Assembly: GCA_900551585.1 (NCBI GenBank)
Contig: URWU01000116.1
Span: 1 to 5,596 of the forward strand
DNA: 5,596 nucleotides
Reading direction: 5' to 3'
DNA from: an uncultured Alphaproteobacteria bacterium
Lineage (GTDB): Bacteria; Pseudomonadota; Alphaproteobacteria; RF32; CAG-239
The notes under the pieces were generated by a model that had not been told where the DNA came from, did no database searches, and saw only the letters and a list, made by a program, of their open reading frames with translations. A program made the translations under genes and the position numbers. Positions 1-4,310 of the stretch are shown piece after piece; position 1 is the stretch's first letter, and each line of letters opens with the position of its first letter.

Positions 1-32
1 CGTCGGCAGCGTCAGATGTGTATAAGAGACAG
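1..32 (+). other. Illumina Nextera Read-1 adapter with Tn5 mosaic end (non-genomic)
   Basis: Bases 1-32 equal the Nextera transposase Read-1 adapter lacking only its first T. Bases 14-32 are the 19-bp Tn5 mosaic end, AGATGTGTATAAGAGACAG. This is synthetic library sequence left by incomplete trimming, so genomic sequence starts at about position 33. It implies that the left edge of the window is a contig end and that nothing biological should be read from it. Confidence 0.97.
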
Positions 33-65
33 ATATGGAAGATATTTATAACGTTATCTGCCGGT

Positions 66-97
66 AAAAAAAAGAGCTTCCGTCGGGAAGCTCTTTT
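66..97 (-). terminator. Intrinsic terminator downstream of rho
   Basis: Reading the minus strand, a perfect 12-bp stem (arms at 97-86 and 81-70, core AGAGCTTCC/GGAAGCTCT) with a 4-nt loop runs straight into eight T residues (complement of 73-66). It begins 7 nt after the rho stop codon. Stem length, G/C core and the T-tract on the minus strand fit a Rho-independent terminator for rho. On the plus strand only four T residues follow the stem, so activity in that direction would be weaker. Confidence 0.92.
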
Positions 98-104
98 CAA
101 TTAT

Positions 105-1358
105 TTAAGAATTCATTGTATTGAAAAAGTCATTATTATCTTTGGACTGTTTCAATTTATCAAGCAGGAATTCCATACCGTCGGTCATGCCCATCTGCAT
201 AAGAACACGGCGCAAAACCCACATCTTGGACAAGGTTGCTTTATCAACCAGCAATTCTTCTTTACGGGTTCCGGAACGGGTAATATCAATCGTCGGGAAC
301 AGGCGTTTATCGGTGAGTTTTCTATCCAAAATGATTTCAGAGTTACCGGTACCTTTGAACTCTTCAAAGATAACCTCATCCATACGGGAACCGGTATCAA
401 TCAAAGCTGTGGCAATAATCGTGAGAGAACCGCCTTCTTCAACATTGCGGGCAGCACCGAGCAAACGTTTCGGGCGCTGCAAAGCATTAGCGTCAACACC
501 ACCGGTCAAAACCTTGCCTGATGACGGAATAACCGTATTATAAGCGCGTCCGAGACGGGTGATTGAATCGAGCAGAATGATAACATCTTTTTTGGTTTCA
601 ACCAAGCGTTTGGCTTTTTCAATAACCATTTCGGCAACCTGAACATGGCGGGCGGCCGGCTCATCAAAAGTAGAGGAAATAACTTCGCCTTTGACAGAAC
701 GGGTCATATCGGTCACTTCTTCAGGACGTTCGTCAATCAGAAGCACCATCAGATAAGCTTCCGGGTGGTTGGTGGCAATTGCATGCGCAATATTCTGCAG
801 CATAACGGTTTTACCGGTTCGCGGCGGAGCTACAATCAAGCCACGCTGGCCTTTACCCTGCGGCGCAATTAAATCAATAATGCGGGTGGTATAATCTTTT
901 TCACCGCAGATGATGTCAAAATCTAATTTTTCAGTGGGATAAAGGGGGGTAAGGTTATCAAAATTGATACGGAGTTTAGAAAGTTCGGGATCTTCATAAT
1001 TAATACGGTTGACTTTTGTCAGAGCAAAATAACGTTCGTTATCTTTTGGGGCGCGGATTTCGCCTTCCACCGTATCTCCGGTTCGTAATCCGAATTTTTT
1101 AACCTGAGAGGGCGAAACATAAATATCATCAGGCCCTGCAAGATAGTTGGATTGGCTGGATCGTAAAAAACCGAAGCCGTCTTGCAGAACTTCGATTGTC
1201 CCTTCGCCATAGATTATGTTGTCTTCGCTGGCCACTTTTTTGAGAATGGCGAACATTAAATCTTGTTTGCGCATGGAAGAAGCATCTTCAATGCCCAAGT
1301 CCTCGGCCTGAGTTAACAGCTCTTTCGGGGATTTTTGTTTTAAGTCTTTTAAGTTCAT
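105..1358 (-). CDS. rho: Transcription termination factor Rho
   Basis: Hexameric ATP-dependent RNA helicase/translocase that ends transcription at Rho-dependent sites in the cytoplasm. The 417-residue product is full length for the family (E. coli 419) and collinear with it. It has an N-terminal helical Rho_N region (about 1-45), then a cold-shock-like primary RNA-binding domain (about 50-120) with GFGFLRS at 61-67 and the PDDIYVSPSQ segment. The RecA-type ATPase core carries Walker A APPRTGKT at 177-184, the catalytic-Glu segment DERPEE at 209-214 and Walker B ILLDS at 261-265. The Q-loop region starts at TGGVDANAL (285-293), and the secondary RNA-binding R-loop has GTGN at 336-339. The ATG at 1358 is preceded by AAGGT with a 4-nt gap. 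An intrinsic terminator follows the gene and a consensus-like promoter lies about 80 nt upstream of the start. It is divergent from coaE across the putative origin. Confidence 0.98.
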   Translation of the reverse strand: MNLKDLKQKSPKELLTQAEDLGIEDASSMRKQDLMFAILKKVASEDNIIYGEGTIEVLQDGFGFLRSSQSNYLAGPDDIYVSPSQVKKFGLRTGDTVEGEIRAPKDNERYFALTKVNRINYEDPELSKLRINFDNLTPLYPTEKLDFDIICGEKDYTTRIIDLIAPQGKGQRGLIVAPPRTGKTVMLQNIAHAIATNHPEAYLMVLLIDERPEEVTDMTRSVKGEVISSTFDEPAARHVQVAEMVIEKAKRLVETKKDVIILLDSITRLGRAYNTVIPSSGKVLTGGVDANALQRPKRLLGAARNVEEGGSLTIIATALIDTGSRMDEVIFEEFKGTGNSEIILDRKLTDKRLFPTIDITRSGTRKEELLVDKATLSKMWVLRRVLMQMGMTDGMEFLLDKLKQSKDNNDFFNTMNS

Positions 1359-1393
1359 TCTTACCTTGATTTCTTGGGAATAAGTTGCGGCAG

Positions 1394-1408
1394 TTAAGCT
1401 TTTGTTAA
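1394..1408. promoter_or_regulatory. CtrA-type box 1 (TTAA-N7-TTAA), in the rho leader
   Basis: TTAAGCTTTTGTTAA matches the full CtrA consensus TTAA-N7-TTAA exactly. It lies about 30 nt downstream of the predicted rho transcription start, so bound CtrA could affect rho transcription as well as origin use. The binding protein is inferred from the motif, since ctrA is not in the window. Confidence 0.6.
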
Positions 1409-1444
1409 ATATTGTTTGTTAACTGTCTTCTGGTAGGTGAGTTT

Positions 1445-1473
1445 TTTATATTATGTAATTTGATTTTTGTCAA
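1445..1473 (-). promoter_or_regulatory. Putative sigma-70-type promoter of rho
   Basis: On the minus strand there is a perfect TTGACA -35 (1473-1468), a 17-nt spacer and a TATAAA -10 (1450-1445). Transcription would start near 1438 and give a leader of about 80 nt before the rho ATG. The TTAA-N7-TTAA site at 1394-1408 would lie inside this leader. Spacing and hexamers are seen directly; use in vivo is inferred. Confidence 0.7.
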
Positions 1474-1548
1474 TAAAGTTTTGGCAAAAGAACAGTGAGT
1501 CGAAAAGTCTTTCCTGCTTGTTAATTTCTCAGGCAGTGATGTGAAATT

Positions 1549-1557
1549 TTATTCACA
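1549..1557 (+). promoter_or_regulatory. DnaA box TTATTCACA (leftmost)
   Basis: Exact match to TTATNCACA, the same sequence as the 1773 box and as the E. coli R3-type box. It directly abuts a small GC-rich hairpin whose first base is the last base of the box. Confidence 0.72.
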
Positions 1558-1570
1558 GCCCCGCAGGGCT
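1557..1570. repeat. Small GC-rich inverted repeat next to a DnaA box
   Basis: AGCCC (1557-1561) and GGGCT (1566-1570) form a perfect 5-bp stem with a 4-nt loop in otherwise AT-rich sequence. No T-tract follows on either strand, so it does not look like a terminator. It could be a structural or protein-binding element of the origin; its function is unknown. Confidence 0.45.
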
Positions 1571-1621
1571 AACAATATATTTTTAAAATAATAGTAGTTG
1601 ATAGTATATGCCGGTGAATCC

Positions 1622-1687
1622 TGTGCATTAAATTTCGTCCTCACAAATATCCACAGTTTAACGTTTTGTTAATAAGTTTGTGAATCA
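1622..1687. promoter_or_regulatory. Cluster of three one-mismatch DnaA boxes
   Basis: Within 66 bp there are TAATGCACA (minus strand, 1630-1622), ATATCCACA (plus, 1647-1655) and TGATTCACA (minus, 1687-1679). Each differs from TTATNCACA at one of the first two bases and keeps the CACA end. They flank the TTAA-N7-TTAA site at 1658-1672, which starts only 3 nt after the middle box. Low-affinity boxes interleaved with CtrA sites are known in the Caulobacter origin; occupancy here is inferred. Confidence 0.5.
1658..1672. promoter_or_regulatory. CtrA-type box 2 (TTAA-N7-TTAA)
   Basis: TTAACGTTTTGTTAA matches the full CtrA consensus exactly. It sits 3 nt from the near-consensus DnaA box at 1647-1655 and 7 nt from the one at 1679-1687. 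CtrA and DnaA could hardly occupy these sites independently, as expected for origin silencing. Confidence 0.65.
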
Positions 1688-1703
1688 GATTCCGAGCGGA
1701 TTC
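1682..1703. promoter_or_regulatory. Cluster of three GANTC (CcrM-type) methylation sites
   Basis: GAATC (1682-1686), GATTC (1688-1692) and GATTC (1699-1703) fall within 22 bp; the first two form the perfect inverted repeat GAATC-A-GATTC. Three more GANTC sites lie in the same gap at 1497, 1616 and 1766. CcrM-type methyltransferases of alphaproteobacteria methylate this sequence once per cell cycle. Methylation here is inferred from the motif alone. Confidence 0.55.
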
Positions 1704-1748
1704 GTTTTTTCTTTTCAATTCATAGAGATAAATTTGACAATAAAAATA

Positions 1749-1763
1749 TTAACCCTTTGTTAA
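1749..1763. promoter_or_regulatory. CtrA-type box 3 (TTAA-N7-TTAA)
   Basis: TTAACCCTTTGTTAA matches the full CtrA consensus exactly and ends 9 nt before the exact DnaA box at 1773. Like boxes 1 and 2, its spacer ends in TTTG. A GANTC site (1766-1770) lies between this box and the DnaA box. Confidence 0.65.
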
Positions 1764-1772
1764 TAGATTCCG

Positions 1773-1781
1773 TTATTCACA
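1773..1781 (+). promoter_or_regulatory. DnaA box TTATTCACA (central)
   Basis: Exact match to TTATNCACA. It borders the left side of the most AT-rich stretch of the region, a usual place for a box that guides DnaA onto the unwinding element. Confidence 0.72.
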
Positions 1782-1792
1782 TAATGAATTGC

Positions 1793-1813
1793 GGTTAATT
1801 AAAGTTATTAACC
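1793..1813. repeat. Inverted repeat GGTTAAT / ATTAACC
   Basis: GGTTAAT (1793-1799) and ATTAACC (1807-1813) form a perfect 7-bp inverted repeat with a 7-nt spacer. It holds three TTAA tetramers but none at the N7 spacing of the CtrA boxes. It lies at the left edge of the AT-rich stretch, and TTAACC resembles CtrA half-sites. It could be a protein-binding site. Confidence 0.4.
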
Positions 1814-1866
1814 TGTATATAACTTATATATATAAATTTGTTTTATGGTGATTAAATTGTATAAAC
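1795..1866. other. Candidate DNA unwinding element
   Basis: Very AT-rich stretch with a TATA-step run at about 1815-1836; 1814-1866 has only about eight G or C in 53 bases. It lies between exact DnaA boxes at 1773 and 1884/1907, the expected placement for the duplex-unwinding element. I see no E. coli-type 13-mer repeats. The role is inferred from composition and position. Confidence 0.5.
1838..1865 (+). promoter_or_regulatory. Weak candidate promoter for coaE-dnaQ
   Basis: TTGTTT (1838-1843), a 16-nt gap and TATAAA (1860-1865) form a weak sigma-70-like pair. It would start transcripts near 1872, leaving a leader of about 130 nt that contains both DnaA boxes at 1884 and 1907. In such AT-rich DNA this could be chance. 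Confidence 0.28.
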
Positions 1867-1883
1867 ACTATGAGGACAGCCAG

Positions 1884-1915
1884 TTATACACAAAAGGTTA
1901 AGAAACTGTGTATAA
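1884..1915. promoter_or_regulatory. Inverted pair of exact DnaA boxes (TTATACACA)
   Basis: TTATACACA on the plus strand (1884-1892) and the identical box on the minus strand (1915-1907) face each other across 14 nt, on the coaE side of the AT-rich stretch. Both match TTATNCACA exactly and equal the E. coli R2-type sequence. The pair could anchor DnaA at the origin and might also repress coaE-dnaQ transcription. Confidence 0.78.
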
Positions 1916-2001
1916 GCGGTTTAAGTCTTTGTTTATCTTTATCTAATCGCTGATTTTGATAATTAAAGGCTTTTTTCAAAAATTTTTTAAGGGTTTCATT
2001 T

Positions 2002-2580
2002 ATGAAGCTGATTGCGATTACCGGTTCTATCGGCTGCGGAAAAACAACCATCGCTAAAGAATTGAAAAAACTGGGATATACTGTTTTTGATGTTGATGGC
2101 TGGGTGCGCCGTTTATATTTTAAACGCGATTTTATTGCTACAATCGTTAAGAATTTTCCTGAAACGGCCGTTGACGGCGTTTTTAACAAAAGAAAACTCA
2201 GAAATGTGGTTTTTGATGATAATTTAAAGCTGAAAAAACTGGAAAGTTTAATTCACCCGTTTTTGAAAGACCAGCTCAAAGAAGTTATCCGTAAAAATGC
2301 ATTCAGCGATGATTTGTATTTTCTTGATGTGGCACTGCTGTTTGAAATGGGCTGGGATAAATACTGCGATTTGATTATGGTGGCCGATGTTGACAGCGAA
2401 ATCCAAAAACAAAGGGTGATGAAACGCGATAATGTGTCGGCTGAGCATTTTGAAAAGATTAATAATGTGCAGATGAGCCAGGCCGAGAAAATTGCCCTGG
2501 CCGATGTTGTGATTGAAACCGATGTGCCGCTGAATTTTATCAGAGTTCAGTTGTTGAGTGTTATTGAAGGGTTAGATTAA
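2002..2580 (+). CDS. coaE: Dephospho-CoA kinase
   Basis: Phosphorylates the ribose 3'-hydroxyl of dephospho-CoA with ATP, the last step of coenzyme A synthesis, in the cytosol. The 192-residue product has the usual CoaE length and P-loop kinase layout. It has Walker A GSIGCGKTT at 8-16, the acidic FDVD segment at 29-32 and the family motif LIHPFL at 83-88. The core LDVALLFE at 108-115 normally reads PLLFE, so Ala replaces the usual Pro. A lid/adenine region with Q-x-x-R and R-D-N-V-S follows from about 136, and ADVVIETD lies near the end. The ATG at 2002 follows AAGGG (1989-1993) with an 8-nt gap. Its stop overlaps the dnaQ start by one base. In many alphaproteobacteria maf and aroE precede coaE; here it is the first gene after the putative origin. 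Confidence 0.95.
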   Translation: MKLIAITGSIGCGKTTIAKELKKLGYTVFDVDGWVRRLYFKRDFIATIVKNFPETAVDGVFNKRKLRNVVFDDNLKLKKLESLIHPFLKDQLKEVIRKNAFSDDLYFLDVALLFEMGWDKYCDLIMVADVDSEIQKQRVMKRDNVSAEHFEKINNVQMSQAEKIALADVVIETDVPLNFIRVQLLSVIEGLD

Positions 2581-3287
2581 TGGTAAGAGAGATTGTATTT
2601 GATACGGAAACAACCGGTTTTGACGCAAACAAAGGTGACCGTCTGGTTGAAATCGGCGCGATTGAGCTGGTTAACCATCTGCCGACCGGCAAGGTTTATC
2701 ACCAATATATTAACCCGCAGCGCGAGGTTCCGGAAGATGCTTTCAAAGTACACGGTTTGTCTTATGAATTTTTGAAAGATTTCCCTACTTTTGACAAGGT
2801 GGTTGATGAATGGCTGGATTTTGTCGGCGAAGATTCAATTCTGGTTGCGCATAACGCTACTTTTGATATCAACTTCTGCAACTATGAGCAAAAAGCCCTC
2901 AACAAAACAGAATTTAAGTGGGACCGAGTGATTGATACGTTGGAAATTGCCCGTAATATGTTTCCGGGTTCTCGTGTCAATTTGGACGCGTTGTGCCGCC
3001 GTTTCGGCGTTGATAACTCCAATCGTACCAAACACGGCGCACTGCTTGATGCCGAGCTTTTGGCTGAGGTTTATCTGGAGTTAATCGGCGGTCAGGAACC
3101 GAGCATGATGTTTGATGACAAGAAAACGTCTTCATCATCAGCTTTTTCCGGAGCCAATGTTAAACGCAAGTTTCGCGAAGCCCGTCAGTTTACTTTGACT
3201 GATGAAGAATTGCAGAAACATAAGGAATTTTTGGAAAATAAACTCAAAGGAGCGATTTGGCTGGCCGAAGAAAAACCGGCTGAATAA
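2580..3287 (+). CDS. dnaQ: DNA polymerase III epsilon subunit (3'-5' proofreading exonuclease)
   Basis: Removes misincorporated nucleotides at the replication fork as part of the polymerase III core. The 235-residue product is close to E. coli epsilon (243). It has all exonuclease motifs of the DEDDh family: Exo I DTETTG with D8 and E10, Exo II AHNATFDINF with D96, and Exo III HGALLDAELLAEVYL with H152 and D157. After the catalytic domain, QEPSMMF at 172-178 resembles the beta-clamp-binding QTSMAF of E. coli. A Ser-rich linker (about 184-188) and a charged C-terminal tail, expected to contact the alpha subunit, follow. Its ATG overlaps the coaE stop (TAATG), with GAAGGG at 2566-2571 as ribosome-binding site, so the two are almost certainly cotranscribed. 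The convergent smr gene ends 17 nt downstream, and no clear terminator is visible. Confidence 0.97.
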   Translation: MVREIVFDTETTGFDANKGDRLVEIGAIELVNHLPTGKVYHQYINPQREVPEDAFKVHGLSYEFLKDFPTFDKVVDEWLDFVGEDSILVAHNATFDINFCNYEQKALNKTEFKWDRVIDTLEIARNMFPGSRVNLDALCRRFGVDNSNRTKHGALLDAELLAEVYLELIGGQEPSMMFDDKKTSSSSAFSGANVKRKFREARQFTLTDEELQKHKEFLENKLKGAIWLAEEKPAE

Positions 3288-3304
3288 CAAGTTAAGTCCT
3301 GAGA

Positions 3305-3844
3305 CTATCTTTTTCTTCTTAACAAAACATATAAAGCGCCTTCACCGCCGTCTTTTATCTGCGCATAGCTGATACTGAGGATTAATGGGCGCAGCTGCGG
3401 GCTGTTCAGCCATTGCGGTACTTTTTCGCGAATAATGCCGTGTTTGGTAAAAATGTCGTCTTCCGGATGGGACAAGCCTTTGCCGGTGACTATTAAAATG
3501 CAGCGCAAGTTTTCAATATAAGCGTTTTTTACAAAGTTTTCGACAGCATTCCAAGCTGCGTCTTCGGTATAACCGTGCAAATCCAAACGGCGTTCAATCC
3601 GGAATTCACCGCGGCGAAATTTTTGAGCCGTGTTGCGGTCAATGTCTTTGAGGGTTCCGATTGCCAGTTCATCAAGTTTGTTGCCGGAATAAACTTCTGC
3701 CGGATTGATACTGTTGCGGATAGGCGGCAGTTCCGGCGGTGCTTTTTCAATCAGCAGCGGCTGTTTGGTTTTTTTTATGTCCTTGGTGATTTGTGCCCAA
3801 AAATCTTCGTCTTCATCAGCGAGCGGCGGCAGGTGTTTTTTCAT
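3305..3844 (-). CDS. Smr-domain protein (putative DNA/RNA-binding endonuclease family)
   Basis: 179 residues from the ATG at 3844. The C-terminal half is a Smr domain: LDLHG at 87-91, VTGKG at 119-123 (usual form TGKG) and GGEGALYVLLRR at about 166-177. The N-terminal half is charged and probably disordered, with an acidic DEDED patch and a Pro-rich stretch. Stand-alone Smr proteins bind or nick nucleic acids, and the bacterial role of this alphaproteobacterial type is unsettled. An in-frame TTG at 3889 would add 15 residues, but it lies deep in the upstream gene and has no better ribosome site, so I prefer the first ATG. Even so the gene overlaps the upstream 164-residue gene by 29 nt, which suggests translational coupling. 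It is the last gene of the minus-strand operon, and Smr next to MltA is a common alphaproteobacterial arrangement. Confidence 0.9.
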   Translation of the reverse strand: MKKHLPPLADEDEDFWAQITKDIKKTKQPLLIEKAPPELPPIRNSINPAEVYSGNKLDELAIGTLKDIDRNTAQKFRRGEFRIERRLDLHGYTEDAAWNAVENFVKNAYIENLRCILIVTGKGLSHPEDDIFTKHGIIREKVPQWLNSPQLRPLILSISYAQIKDGGEGALYVLLRRKR

Positions 3845-4310
3845 TTTCTGAGGTCTTTTCCTGAGGTTCTTCAAGCATATAATCAGCAAAATTCAAAACG
3901 ACGAATTCTTTCCAATCGCCGTCAGGGGCAACACAGCCGAGCTTCTTGTTTTCGGCATTGACCAATACAATTCCGCCGAATTTCCATAATTGTTCGCAGT
4001 TATCATAAGAGGAAGTGAGATATTTCTTGGTTCTTTCGATGACGATACGATAAAGTTTCTTTTTGAAATAAGTGGAATAAACAATAATCATGGCGATAAT
4101 GAAGAGCAAGCCGAAGATGACGCCGACGGAAATGATTAAAATCAGGCCGATGAGCACCGGAACCAAAATCGGCAGCAGGCATTCCCAGGGATTATAAATT
4201 GGCGAGCCGGGACGGTTGACTTTGCCATAATCCAGATAAAGGCGCAGTTTGTCCTGAGCCACGGCTTTTTGCAAAGCTTTATATGTCATGCTATCGGCAC
4301 GGTTACGCAT
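3816..4310 (-). CDS. Hypothetical membrane protein with two adjacent transmembrane helices
   Basis: I do not recognise this 164-residue protein. It has a polar N-terminal segment (1-40), then one long hydrophobic stretch at about 45-81 that can form two helices or a hairpin (about 45-61 and 63-81). A basic stretch (KKKLYR and RTKK, about 83-96) follows, suggesting that both termini are cytoplasmic. Next comes a small soluble part with the LWKFGGIVLV and CVAPDGDWKEFV segments (108-137; Cys 105 and 126), and a charged Glu/Lys-rich tail. There is no signal peptide and no catalytic motif I can name. The start is firm: it follows the mltA stop with no gap (TAAATG) and has a strong GGAGGT site 7 nt upstream. 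Its end overlaps smr. The position suggests a role tied to the envelope operon, but the function is unknown. Confidence 0.85.
   Translation of the reverse strand: MRNRADSMTYKALQKAVAQDKLRLYLDYGKVNRPGSPIYNPWECLLPILVPVLIGLILIISVGVIFGLLFIIAMIIVYSTYFKKKLYRIVIERTKKYLTSSYDNCEQLWKFGGIVLVNAENKKLGCVAPDGDWKEFVVLNFADYMLEEPQEKTSENEKTPAAAR

Larger units (their letters stand above)
1359..2001. other. oriC: Putative chromosomal replication origin (oriC) between rho and coaE
   Basis: This is a 643-bp gene-free, AT-rich region between divergent genes. By eye it holds four exact TTATNCACA DnaA boxes (1549, 1773, 1884, and 1907 inverted) and three one-mismatch boxes (1622 inverted, 1647, 1679 inverted). It also holds three exact TTAA-N7-TTAA CtrA-type sites (1394, 1658, 1749), six GANTC sites and a very AT-rich stretch at about 1795-1866. 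Under equal base use, fewer than 0.05 exact DnaA boxes would be expected on both strands here; AT bias raises this modestly. In alphaproteobacteria such as Caulobacter and Rickettsia the origin lies in a conserved neighbourhood that includes hemE, and rho, coaE and dnaQ occur nearby. Position and motifs therefore agree. Replication activity itself is inferred. A merely regulatory region for rho and coaE is the main alternative. Confidence 0.85.

Noticed and set aside
17..25. Exact inverted DnaA box TGTGTATAA near the left edge
   Set aside because: It lies inside the Tn5 mosaic-end adapter, whose sequence contains a DnaA-box match. It is synthetic here.
18..521. Plus-strand 167-residue open frame at the left edge
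   Set aside because: It starts in adapter sequence and runs antisense to rho, whose protein is unmistakable. It is a shadow frame.
1734..1763. TTGACA at 1734-1739 as a plus-strand promoter for coaE
   Set aside because: No acceptable -10 hexamer lies at 15-19 nt spacing; TTGTTA at 17 nt is poor. The region is better explained by the CtrA-type box at 1749-1763.
1359..2001. IHF site, tRNA or small protein gene in the origin gap
   Set aside because: TTGATA/TTGATT cores at 1460, 1598 and 1956 lack the rest of the IHF consensus. I saw no cloverleaf and no convincing short reading frame with a ribosome site.
1884..2189. Minus-strand 101-residue open frame overlapping the coaE start
   Set aside because: It runs antisense over the P-loop of coaE and through the DnaA boxes, and shows no recognisable domain. 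coaE has a good ribosome site and full family motifs.
3291..3323. Inverted repeat GTTAAG/CTTAAC across the dnaQ-smr junction as a bidirectional terminator
   Set aside because: The arms are only 6 bp, AT-rich and 21 nt apart, with no proper T-tract after the stem.
3845..3889. TTG start at 3889 giving a 194-residue Smr protein
   Set aside because: It would extend the overlap with the upstream gene to 74 nt using a rare start codon and no better ribosome site. The first ATG at 3844 gives a normal Smr protein.
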